Shown here: one piece after another, positions 1 through 9,407 of the stretch
Layout of the letters: the number at the start of each line of letters is the position of its first letter
Position numbering within the stretch: the first letter of the stretch is position 1
Origin: Echinarachnius parma
Lineage: Eukaryota; Echinodermata; Echinoidea; Clypeasteroida; Echinarachniidae
DNA: 64,000 nt
NCBI GenBank assembly: GCA_037951105.1
Contig: JBAMJV010008826.1
Location: 57,501 to 121,500, forward strand
Direction: 5' to 3'
Notes under the pieces: model-generated
What the model was told of the DNA's origin: nothing
Seen by the model: the letters and a program-made list of their open reading frames with translations, nothing else
Database searches by the model: none
Translations under genes and position numbers: made by a program

Positions 1-507
1 GAGGTAATGAAAAACTGAGTGTAACATTTGAAAGAGCATAATATTTAAACAATAAAATCATCTTTGTTCGATCAAAATCGGTTCAGAAACGGCTGAAATA
101 TCCATAAATATAACAATTTGTAATAAACCCGGGGCCCCGGGTTTATTAGAGAATATTGAACCAGCCGTTAAAAATTCAAAAAAATGCTTCCTCTTTTCAA
201 AAAGTTACCAAATAGGTATTTAAATAGTTGTTGGTTATTTCTCTATCTAATCACTATTTCAACAAAGCATCACATGCACATTATTTTATTCAAAATGGTT
301 GAAACCGATGAGTGTTTAGAGAGCGCCCTCTTACGTTTTAACGGCTCTTTTTGAATGATAACATGATCTTTACTACGTCATTTGTAATTTTGTGTTCCTT
401 TCTAGTTATAACTATTAGTTTGTAATGTAATGATGCAGGTTTTGGTTACTAAAATTCAGTTTCACTAAAACTGTACTCTCCTTACCAGAACTGAACTATC
501 CCTTTAA
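1..507 (+). repeat. Family M small TTAA element, left end cut by window edge
   Basis: Right-hand part of a roughly 480-540 bp non-coding element seen at least eight more times in this window. The diagnostic pieces are GAGGTAATGAAAAACTGAG at the window start, CGGTTCAGAAACGGCTGAAA, a GGGCCC core, AACCAGCCGTT, TTTTAACGGCTCTTTTTGAA and the end GAACTATCCCTTTAA. Complete copies (25147-25625, 43813-44354) begin TTAAAGGGATAGTTGAG and end CTCAACTATCCCTTTAA, so TTAA is the likely target duplication. No coding capacity is seen. It is a MITE-like element by structure; the transposase family is not known. Confidence 0.85.
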
Positions 508-870
508 AGGACAAACGAATGACCATTGCCAGACTTTTTTGGTGGTGGGGCGTAGCCGCCAGACGCCCTCAAAGACAACCCGCCCCAAATACCACCAATA
601 ACCACTGATGGAATTTCAAAAATTGGAATTTAATTTCAGAAAGAGCATAACAAATAATGTCCAAATGCCGAATATCGTATACGTATTGGCTGAAATCATG
701 TCCATCCGAATGATTAACTATCAGATGTTCATTTTTCAAAAAACATCACAAGATTTAGCTAGGATAGCCCAATATTGTGGCGGTATAGGTGTGGTGGGGG
801 TATCAGGCTTTCTGCCAGCTTCGCTCCACCACTCAAGAAGTCTGGTGATGGTCATTCATTGAACCTTTGA
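508..870. repeat. Stray copies of the 145-bp repeat in both orientations
   Basis: At 510-600 the sequence is the reverse complement of the unit tandemly repeated at 7060-7935 (GGGGCGTAGCCGCCAGACGCC and the GACCATTGCCAGAC stretch). At 765-870 a diverged direct copy appears (CCACCACTCAAGAAGTCTGG, GGTCATTCATTGAACC). These flank the left end of the DIRS-type element, and the tandem array lies at its right end, so the retroelement apparently inserted into this repeat. No gene is seen. Confidence 0.6.
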
Positions 871-877
871 AAATGAA

Positions 878-1094
878 GTTTATTTCTCTGCGCTACAGCG
901 TATAGCAGAGAAATTATGTTTGTAACAGGCAGGTCGTTAAAACGACAGCTTTGTATGGAAGCCAGTGGAGCGAATCCGTTGATTCGCGCGGGCTTTTTTG
1001 AATAGGTTCGGTATGTGGCCGAGGAGGGTGACATAGTCATGTATTGGAAGGGGTAGTCATTCTACGTTTGTCAGTCAGATCGTTAACACATACT
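878..1094 (+). repeat. Split direct repeat A1 of the DIRS-type element
   Basis: Starts GTTTATTTCTCTGCGCTACA and ends CGTTAACACATACT. It matches A2 at 6328-6524 nearly base for base except for a 20-bp insertion after TTTGTAACAG. It forms the left end of the element. Confidence 0.85.
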
Positions 1095-1557
1095 GCGCAG
1101 CGTATAGCCAGTTCTCTTTTTTAGGGCGTTGTCATCGAGCTACAATGGATGCCTCGGGGCTCGGGCGTTTTAAATACCGTCAAGGAGCAAGTTCAGGCGT
1201 CCCATTTTCTCGCTGTTGGAAGAGCTGGATGAGCTCGTTACTCATAAGTTAAGTGCATTTCAATTCAGTTACGAATCGTATTAATATGAATTCAGTGGAA
1301 ATTTAATTGTTAAAATTGAGTAGATAATATGCGGTCTATGCCTTTAGAGAGAAAGAGATTCGGTAGTAGCATAAAGTTGGTTTGAAATATACACTATGTT
1401 ATTCGAAGTGAGGGCTGCTGTGTGAGTTTCGGCTAAGGGCTTTTTGTCCGAAGGTACATGAATATTTTGTTATTCTTTATTTATTTCACTTGTGATTCTA
1501 CGTTTTTGTGATATTAATGCACTGTTGTTATACCTATTTACCGGTTTTTTAGGAACC

Positions 1558-1700
1558 TTGTACTTGGAGCACAAGCAGAAGCTAATGAAGATCGCAGATC
1601 AGTCACCCTATGGATGGGGCACCGTGGTGGAGTACAAAGCCAACGTTCTGGCCTTCGATTCGGTCGACGAGAGAAGGATTGAAGTCCGAGGTCATGACGA
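1558..1700 (+). pseudogene. gag-like protein relic of the DIRS-type element
   Basis: Within an open frame (1492-2106) the stretch LEHKQKLMKIADQSPYGW followed by TVVEY and SVDERRI resembles the short motif (about QKLIKIADKSxxGWxTVxEY with an acidic DDE tail) found in proteins coded upstream of the RT in DIRS elements. The part after about residue 65 of that frame has no recognisable composition. The link to DIRS gag is from memory of the family and is supported by position just upstream of the RT relic. The frame itself is unlikely to be expressed. Confidence 0.55.
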
Positions 1701-2439
1701 GGGGCAATGCGGCATCAATGGACCGACTAGGAGGCTGCATAGGGGCAGCGGGTTTCGGCCATACACTACAACGCCGTCATCTCGACGGGTTGCTTCAGGA
1801 CTCAGCAGGCCCGTGCAGTTTGGGGACGCCCGGAGGAAGGGTGACGTCGGGTTTTCCGTCGGAGGTCGGGCACCAGTCTTGCGTGTGGGAAGCCGGGGTA
1901 TTGGCGTTTTTGGTGTCGAGAGGTCACACGTGTCAAGGGCAGGCAGTGAGGCAAAGATAAGTGCTCAACCATTACGTCAACATCATTATGTTGATTATTT
2001 TGCCACATGCAATTATGTTGATTTTGTGTCATGCACTGTGGGTCGTTTGACGGCTCTTAATAGTTATGGGGGAATGGCACGAAATTACGTTTTAAGATGT
2101 GATTGATGAGGGGTAAAGAATGCCCTATCATGTTTGGCCCGGGCAGATTGATAGTAATAGTAAGAAGAATTTAATATATTCGCTAGGGCGAATCTTGTGT
2201 TTATAGGGGGAGATATACCCTGAGCATTTTGAGGAAAGTGTGTTTTTTTAATTAGAAGTACGCCCGTTGATTGAAGTTGATAATATTAGTCAGAGAAGGC
2301 TTGTTTTGGATTGTTGAAATGTTTATTCTTGCTTATTTAAAGGAAAGTTTTAATATGAAGACGATATACTTGCCAATGATGTGTTGTCTTTTGGTGACTC
2401 GTTGTTTAATTTTGATTTTAATTTTGCATAATAATTGAG

Positions 2440-2770
2440 ATACTCGAAGACCATAGGGCATAGCTCGGTTTGGATTGTGATTTTCAAGGTAAGTGGAGGT
2501 TTCCATAAATTTTAACGTCTTGCCTTTTGGTATTTCGACGGTCAAGTACGTGTTTACGTAAGTCACGCGGGTCGTCGTCACCCACGGAATTGGGGACCGC
2601 AAGGTCACAAGGTAATTATGTACCTCGATGATGGTCTCGGTTTTGTAGCAACCGATAAAGAGGCACCCGATTTACTTGAGGTTGTGCACCACGATATGTT
2701 GGGCTTGGGTTTTCTTAATTGTGGAAAATATGAGTCGCTGGAAACCCATTAGCTGCCAGAAGTAGCTTGG
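2440..2770 (+). pseudogene. Reverse transcriptase relic, DIRS type
   Basis: Read across frame shifts, the + strand gives GLDCDFQGKWRF, then NVLPFGISTVKYVFT, then GHKVIMYLDDGLGFVAT and DMLGLGFLNCGK. These are the successive palm motifs of a DIRS-type reverse transcriptase: the LPFG(L/I)S box, the catalytic YLDD box followed by GLG, and the GF..N.eK box. In-frame stops (for example TAA after VFT, TAG after LETH) and at least two shifts show it is dead. No complete frame covers it, so it would be missed by ORF calling. Confidence 0.8.
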
Positions 2771-3173
2771 CCTGGTCCGGAGCATGGCTGGAGGGTATGT
2801 ATATGCATATATCTCACGAAATGGTTGAGAAGCGATGAAATTATTCTTTTGTACATTGTTGAAATTCTGGAATGGTTGTATCCTAGCTGGTCCATGTGAA
2901 TGAATTGGCGGGCTTTGGTGGCCGGATTATTCTTCGTATACCGCGACAGGTAAGCTCGTTCAAATGAAGATAAGGGAGATTTTTAATAGCTCGAATGGTT
3001 GAGCCAGTTGGCAAGCACCCGTCATGCTTAGTAAGGAAGTAGTCTTTGGATTGTCGTTCGGGTTGCAGCAACTGTTGCTTGCCTGAACGGGATTGGAGTA
3101 ATGGTATTAAGATATAAATGTCTTTTTTGATGCCTCTGGCACAGTATATGGTGGGCACACCCACGTTGAGGAT

Positions 3174-4320
3174 GGATTGCTTGAAGCAACGGTCAGGTGG
3201 TCATTTGTCGAGTCCCATAGAGGCTCCACTTGAAGTGAGCTGGAGGCTGTAAACATAGTGTTGTTTTTATATGTAGATACGAAGATGAATTGCTTGAAGC
3301 AACGGGCAGGTGGTCGTTTGACGAGACCCATAGAGGCTCCACTTGAAGTGAGTTGGAGGCTGTAAACATAGTGCTGTTTGTATATGTAGATACGAAGACG
3401 AATTGCTTGAAGCAACGGGCAGGTGGTCGTTCGACACGGCCCATAGAATTAAGCTCCACTTGAAGTGAGCTGGAGGCTGTAAACATAGTGCTGTTTTTAT
3501 ATGTAGATACGAAGATGAGTTGCTTGAAGCAACGGGCAGGTGGTCGTTTGACACGGCCCATGGAGGCTCCACTTGAAGTGGGCTGGAGGCTGTAAACATA
3601 GTGCTGTTTTTATATGTAGATACGAAGATGAATTGCTTGAAGCAACAGGCAGGTGGTCGTTTGTCGAGTCCCATAGAGGCGCCACTTGAAGTGAGCTGGA
3701 GGCTGTAAACATAGTGTTGTTTTTATATGTAGATACGAAGATGAATTGCTTGAAGCAACGGGCAGGTGGTCGTTTGACGAGACCCATAGAAGCTCCACTT
3801 GAAGTGAGCTGGAGGCTGTAAACATAGTGTTGTTTTTATATGTAGATACGAAGATGAATTGCTTGAAGCAACGGGCAGGTGGTTGTTTGACGAGACCCAT
3901 AGAGGCTCCACTTGAAGTGAGCTGGAGGCTGTAAACATATTGCTGTTTGTATATGTAGATACGAAGATGAGTTGCTTGAAGCAACGGGCAGGTGGTCGTT
4001 TGACACGGCCCATGGAGGCTCCACTTGAAGTGAGCTGGAGGCTGTAAACATAGTGCTGTTTTTATATGTAGATACGAAGATGAATTGCTTGAAGCAACGG
4101 GCAGGTGGTCGTTTGACGCGGCCCATAGAAGCTCCACCACGAAAGAGCTGTAGGCAGTGAAGAGAGTTCACTTCCGTTTTTATATGTAGATATGAAGAAT
4201 TAATTGCTTGAAGCATCGGACAGGTGTTCAGTCCACGAGACCCATATAGGCTCCACTTGGGGAGAGCTGGAGGCGGTGAAAAGGTTTGCCGTTTTTGTTC
4301 GTAAGATACATTTGTGTATA
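3174..4320. repeat. 113-bp tandem satellite, about ten units
   Basis: The marker GAATTGCTTGAAGCAACGG recurs at 3174, 3287, 3400, 3517, 3630, 3743, 3856, 3969, 4082 and (diverged) about 4197, a 113-bp step with one 117-bp step caused by a 4-base insert. Each unit holds two odd-centred dyads, TTGCTTGAAGCAA and CACTTGAAGTG. First and last units are the most diverged. Because the consensus lacks stops in the three - strand frames and 113 is not a multiple of three, several long overlapping - strand frames arise (the longest near 3836-4384). They carry no domain and are treated as by-products. Confidence 0.95.
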
Positions 4321-4904
4321 GTTTAGTCCAGTTCAGAAGGTTAGTAAGCATGGTAAGAAGGATGTTTTTGTAATAGGTAGCCATGGAGATTCATGATATG
4401 CGTAAAATGCATGGATGTACTTTATTGTGTCACCCTTTTGGGTAAAGAGAGATGCCAAGTGTCAGATCTCTCGTTTGAGATGGGGTGTCCTGGTACAAGT
4501 GGAATAGATGCGTTTGAGCATAGTTGGGAGGGATATATAAATTGATTGGTCCCTCCACTAAGATTGATTGGAAAAATTGTAGATACAAACAAAAGTTTGT
4601 TTGGGAATAAGTAAATGGCTTTGATAGTTTATTGTGGAAATCGGCCTCCTTGTGGCCGAAGTTGTATAAGGATATTAATTTGTTATTTTTTTGGTAGATG
4701 TGAGGAAGATTGACTCCGGTGGGGCAAGGAAAGGTAGAGGAAATAATGGATTCTTTGGTAATCCTAACTAGGCCTTTAAATTAGTGGCTTTGAAAGTTCG
4801 TTTCTAATGCAATGTTTTGCTCTTGCAGATTAAGACCTGGATCAGACGATCAGCTCTATAGGATACTAGCGGTCGGTACCACTTCTAATCAAGGGCATGG
4901 CTAC

Positions 4905-5602
4905 GCATCTGATCATGTGTAGGAGTGAGAGGGCTTCGAGGACGTATTATGGCGCTTTCTCTCGATGGGAGTGTATTCATTAAAAGCCTTCTGGAATCAG
5001 CCAAGCGACAGAGCTCCAGAAGGGTAATCTAGAAGGGCACAGTCGCTTTCGACGTGTTTATTTCTTTATGTGGGAAATACACGACAGAAGCTGATGTAGA
5101 AGTTTTGCAAGATCTAGCGTGTATTGTTATGTCCATGTGCGGGGTTCCTGTGTTTTTGATGTAGTAAAGTCCTTGCGATGCTTTGGTATATTCTTGTGGG
5201 CATGTATAAGATTAATTCTATTGTTTTTAAATGTGCGCGTGAATAGCATTGGCGCACTCGCAGATGTTTGGTTTGTACGAAACCGGGGAATAGTGCTGGT
5301 TCCGTAAGTGGTGGAAAATAATTGCGTTGTGTATGAATTACACAACCCTTTGTGAAATGTTGGGCATTTGTTTGATATTATAAAATGGTACTAAAATATA
5401 TAATTATGTTTTTTTTGCTTGGTGGTCTCCTTTTAAGGTTAGGTGGCGCCACATGGGCTGCTAGAGCTTCTATTAATGATATGTTATGGAAGAGGCATGG
5501 TTGCTGGAGGTCTAGAAAGTAAAGGTCGGTTATGTTGACGGCTCAGTTGAGCTCCAGTTACAGGTCGCGAGGCCTGTCAAGCATGATGCATTGAATATGT
5601 GA
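4905..5602 (+). pseudogene. Tyrosine recombinase relic of the DIRS-type element
   Basis: Across shifted frames the + strand reads ERASRTYYGAFSRW, then VFIKSLLESAKRQSSRR, LCGKYTTEADVEVLQDL, and later LLLRLGGATWAARASIND (from 5427), KRHGCWRS and GYVDGSVELQLQVA with a stop at 5600-5602. These match the layout of Ngaro/DIRS recombinases: an N-terminal core-binding part, the second catalytic arginine in an H-x-x-R..GGAT box (here the histidine is replaced, LLLR), the RHG.W.S box and the catalytic tyrosine in GYV (5531-5533). Internal stops show it is inactive. Confidence 0.72.
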
Positions 5603-6198
5603 TAAGCACGCGTTTGTTATTGGCTCACTTGAGAAGGAAGTTAGAGCATGAAAGAGATGCTGCTCAGGCTCTTATTTGTGGATTCGGGCGGATACGAGTT
5701 TTTGTTTTTGATCGGGCGTTAGCCAGGGATGGTTAGAGTTGCTGATGCGTACGATGCATACGGTCTAAAGTTGTTTGTTTGTTTGTTAATCTTGAAGGGC
5801 AAAGTTTTTTGTTCTTGCGGGATTACATTGTTTTAATTAAGTTGTTTGTGGTATGCATTCGCATTTGAGAAGACATGCGGTTGATGTTCTCGTATCGGAA
5901 GTTTATATATTTGTGGTTAATACGTTTATATGATAACGACAATGTTCGGTTATGTAGTTTTATTTGGTAAGGGGCCAATTTTGTTTTAAGAATGTATGCT
6001 CGTTTATGGCTATATTGGTTATTGATGGTGTCTTGAGGGCATTTGTCCCTAGATTGCGCCACGTATTTCTTTAATTGAATGTATTCAATTTATTTTTGTT
6101 TTTTAATGCTTTATAGTAAGATTGTATGTAATTTTGGGATTTAATATTACGGTAAGGCGTATTTATTGGTCAGTCTCAACCCCTTCTTTTATAGGTCT

Positions 6199-6325
6199 AG
6201 GCACACGCTGACAAGCTTTTCCATATAAGATATGGCTCAGTGTTATTATTTGATGAGGTGTGTTTCTATGTTGGGTGAGAGGTATTTTGAATGGGATTGT
6301 TGTCGTTTTTGTATGCATGGAACAG
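6199..6325 (+). repeat. Split direct repeat B1
   Basis: This 127-bp segment, from AGGCACACGCTGACAAGC to ATGCATGGAACAG, recurs at 6887-7013 with no difference that I can see. It abuts A2, as expected for the B1-A2 junction of a split direct repeat. Confidence 0.9.
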
Positions 6326-6327
6326 AT

Positions 6328-6524
6328 GTTTATTTCTCTGCGCTACAGCGTATAGCAGAGAAATTATGTTTGTAACAGCTTTGTATGGAAGCCAGTGGAG
6401 CGAATCCGTTGATTCGCGCGGGCTTTTTTGAATAGGTTCGGTATGTGGCCGAGGAGGGTGACATAGTCATGTATTGGAAGGGGTAGTCATTCTACGTTTG
6501 TCAGTCAGATCGTTAACACATACT
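6328..6524 (+). repeat. Split direct repeat A2
   Basis: 197-bp copy of the left-end repeat A1 (878-1094), lacking the 20-bp insertion. It sits between B1 and B2; the 360 bp that follow up to B2 are AT-rich with ATT/ATA runs and no gene. Confidence 0.9.
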
Positions 6525-6886
6525 TATTGTTGATGATGTCATTAATAATAATGATAATAATGATGATAGTATAGATGTTTTGGTTTTTGAGGGTTGGAAT
6601 GTTTTATAAGGAAGTACACCAATTTTGTGTGGGTTAGCGTTAGGTTTTCCAGAGTTTTTCTCTTATTAGTTTTTATCTCTGGTTTTTCACCCTATGCTAA
6701 TCAGGCACGGTATTATCATTATTATCATTATTATCTTCGTTGTAAGAAATTATGTGCTTGTATGCACATGGTTATATATGCTTAAGATATAAACGTCTTT
6801 GTGTACGTATGATTATGATGTTGGTTATGTGAAATTGGTGTTATTTTGTAATAAAAATGTCGGTCTCTGTACTGGGCTCGCTGCGC

Positions 6887-7013
6887 AGGCACACGCTGAC
6901 AAGCTTTTCCATATAAGATATGGCTCAGTGTTATTATTTGATGAGGTGTGTTTCTATGTTGGGTGAGAGGTATTTTGAATGGGATTGTTGTCGTTTTTGT
7001 ATGCATGGAACAG
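6887..7013 (+). repeat. Split direct repeat B2, right end of the DIRS-type element
   Basis: Second 127-bp copy of B1. The sequence right of it (ACAAACAAGTTCCAGTGGG, then TTTCTCGAGGTAA) rejoins the 145-bp repeat into which the element seems to have inserted. Confidence 0.88.
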
Positions 7014-7039
7014 ACAAACAAGTTCCAGTGGGTTTCTCG

Positions 7040-7935
7040 AGGTAAGATTTTCAGCTATGCTAGTCTAGCTGGAAAATTTGGTCTTTGCATGTGGGCGTCT
7101 GGCGGCTATGCCCCACCAATAAAAAAAAGTCTGGCAATGGTCATGTGTTTGTCCTTTGGGTATAACGAACAATTTGCAACGGGTTTCACGATGTTACTTT
7201 TTGGGGAAAGTCATGTCTTTGGGGCGTCTGGCGGCTACGCCCCACCACTAAAAAAGTCTGGCAATGGTCATTCGTTTGCCCTTTGAGTATAACGAACCAT
7301 TTATAATGGGTTTCATACGGTAACTTTTTGAGCTAGGCTAGCCTAGCTGGGAAATTCGGGTCTTTGGGGGCGTCTGGCGGCTACGCCCCACCACTAAAAA
7401 AGTCTGGCAATGGTCATTCGTTTGCCTTTGAGTATAACGAACCATTTGCAATGGGTTTCACAAGGTAACTTTTTTAGCTAGCCTAGCTGAAAAAAGTCGG
7501 GTCTTTGGGGGCGTCTGGCGGCTACGCCCCACCACTAAAAAAGTCTGGCAATGGTCATTCGTTTGTCCTTTGAGTATAACGAACCATTTGCAGTGGGTTT
7601 CACGAGGTAACTTTTTTAGCTAGGCTAGTCTAGCTGGGAAAAGTCGGGTCTTTGGGGTCGTCTGGCGGCTAAGCCCCACCACCAAAAAAGTCTGGCAATG
7701 GTCATTCGTTTGTCCTTTGAGTATAACGAACAATTTGCAATGGGTTTCACGAGGTAACTTTTTTAGCTAGGCTAGCCTATTAATGACGTACCAGTATTTT
7801 GAGTCTGGCGGCTACGCCCCACCACCTAAAAAGTCTGGCAATGGTGTTTCATTGAACCTTGGGCTACGCCCGATAATATCCCGATTTTACGAGGTAACCT
7901 TTTTAGCTAGGCTAGCCTAATTTTTGGGGGCCCCT
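7040..7935. repeat. Tandem array, about 145-bp unit, six copies
   Basis: The landmark GCGTCTGGCGGCTACGCCCC starts at about 7094, 7223, 7370, 7511, 7658 and 7801, spacings of 129-147 bp. Each unit carries AGTCTGGCAATGGTCATTCG, a GTATAACGAAC stretch and a palindromic AGCTAGGCTAGCCTAGCT (perfect at 7331-7348, varied elsewhere). The array decays towards 7935. No protein is supported. Confidence 0.9.
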
Positions 7936-9110
7936 TGCATGACCCTCCTGACCACACCCACCACCAATAACAAGCCAGACTTTCATTTCCATACTTAGAG
8001 GCATATACACTAAATAACTATTTACAAGAAAATTGGTAACCTTTTTAGCTAGGCTAACCCTCGCTGGCTCCTGGTCTATGACTGTCAATCAATTCTGAGT
8101 GGGTTTGATTTTTCTTTATTTGTATTACTTTCTCTTTATTTTCGTTATTACTATTATCATAGCCTACATATAACTTTTACCGCCATTTCTCCCGGCCTGG
8201 TACGCACGTACAAATCACCCTTCAAGAACGCGCATTTCTGATTGGTTTGTTTCACGCAAAAGAATATCGTGACGTGTCCCCCTGGATTATAACGTCGTTC
8301 GATACCACACGGCCAGGAAAAGTACCAATGGAACACAATCCCCTCGCCGCGTTAAAAGGAAATATAGTTTTGCAAGGTTTTGAAAAGGCATCTGCTAAAG
8401 TTAAACAAATAAAAAAAAATTTAAATGCTCCCCCCAGTCGCCTGAAACTTAACGTGTGCACTAAACAAATAACATAACCGGTTACCCATATACAACAACA
8501 TGGCACAATACAATAATAGACATGCTCTAGTACTATAATTACCTTAGCATGAACATCTTATACAGCAGGGCTTATAAATCGAGCGGGTTAAGTGATAACT
8601 AGATAGTTATATTACGAGTAAATGTAGGTCGGACAATTTATGTTTATGGTTGGTGATTGATTTCGTCAATCAGTACCACTTACTAAAGTAACTGTATCCC
8701 ATTAAGTACCATTCATAGGGTAATGCTGTACGATCGGCGCAAAGAAAAATCTTGACTTTGTCGCGACTTTGCCACGCGGCGTCATTCGATGCCCAAATAC
8801 GGAGCAAAAGTACCCGCATGTCTACCATGTACGTAGGTCGAGTAACTACACGTTACGCAAACGAGACGTCGCGGTTGTTCACCTTCCATCGTAGTTGCCA
8901 TTAAGGGGGTAAGGGGCGTTAGCCCTCAAACCGATTTAACGTCCGTACGCCCCCTCTCGGCCGCACGTTTTCGTCGCTAACCAAAGACAAAAACAAACAT
9001 AAACAACAACAAAAGTATTGACCATTACTACGTCACGCCTACGTTTACCAATACCCCACCCCCCCTAACTCATACCACGACGTACGCCACTAGCCAGTCT
9101 GCCGTCCTCA
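7936..9110. other. Gene-free stretch before the lectin promoter
   Basis: No domain-bearing frame is seen. One 76-codon + strand frame (8247-8477) begins with ATG and reads lysine-rich, but has no family resemblance and no splice partner. The distal part (8750-8960) is GC- and CpG-richer than the surroundings, which may reflect the upstream regulatory region of the lectin gene. Confidence 0.5.
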
Positions 9111-9115
9111 ATCTC

Positions 9116-9122
9116 TATAAAT
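9116..9122 (+). promoter_or_regulatory. TATA box of the C-type lectin gene
   Basis: TATAAAT lies about 140 bp upstream of the start codon. The same box and downstream leader (ATCCGTGCCATCCACCGCTA) are present at the second locus (32123), while sequence upstream of the box is unrelated between the two. That conservation edge and the position support it as the core promoter, with transcription expected some 25-30 bp downstream near 9145. Confidence 0.65.
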
Positions 9123-9258
9123 CCGTGCCATCCACCGCTAATACATCATTTCGAGCAGATATCTAGACAAGTCAGGTTCGTGTGATTCACAGAAACCAAA
9201 CACACCAACGGCACATCTAAACTGATCGAGGAGCGACTTTGAATAACAAATGTTAAAT

Positions 9259-9407
9259 ATGTCTTCGTCTTCTGTCGGTGGTTTCCTCCTTCTGTTGGTA
9301 GCAGTGGTCATAGTGCCACATGTCATAGTGCCTGGTGCTCTGGCCGAGGGATGTGCGGGCTGCAGCTGCCCTCCTCTATGGACAGCATTCGGAGACAACT
9401 GCTACAG
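9259..9407 (+). other. Lectin exon 1 (signal peptide and first cysteines)
   Basis: Starts at ATG 9259 (or 9250; TAA at 9244 closes the frame upstream) and ends at ...TACAG|GTAACA, leaving two bases of an arginine codon. The intron that follows is 3.4 kb. Confidence 0.9.

Larger units (their letters stand above)
878..7013 (+). mobile_element. Decayed DIRS-order (Ngaro-like) tyrosine-recombinase retroelement
   Basis: The region has split direct repeats in the order A1 (878-1094), internal part, B1 (6199-6325), A2 (6328-6524), B2 (6887-7013). In between, on the same strand and in family order, lie relics of a gag-like protein (about 1558-1700), a reverse transcriptase with LPFGIS and YLDD boxes (2440-2770) and a tyrosine recombinase (4905-5602). 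The split direct repeat arrangement is known from the PAT/Ngaro branch of DIRS elements, which integrate by a tyrosine recombinase and leave no target duplication. All reading frames are broken by stops and shifts, so it is dead. A 113-bp satellite has expanded between RT and recombinase. The stretches 1095-1557, 4320-4900 and 5603-6198 hold no further recognisable coding sequence. Confidence 0.8.

Noticed and set aside
1492-2106. 204-codon frame as an intact gene
   Set aside because: Only its first part resembles a DIRS gag motif; the remainder is random in composition and lies inside a dead retroelement.
3107-4384. Series of 96-182 codon - strand frames
   Set aside because: They are the 113-bp satellite read in three frames; the same peptide words rotate between frames.
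8247-8477. 76-codon lysine-rich frame upstream of the lectin gene
   Set aside because: No family resemblance, no splice context and an overlapping antisense frame of the same size.
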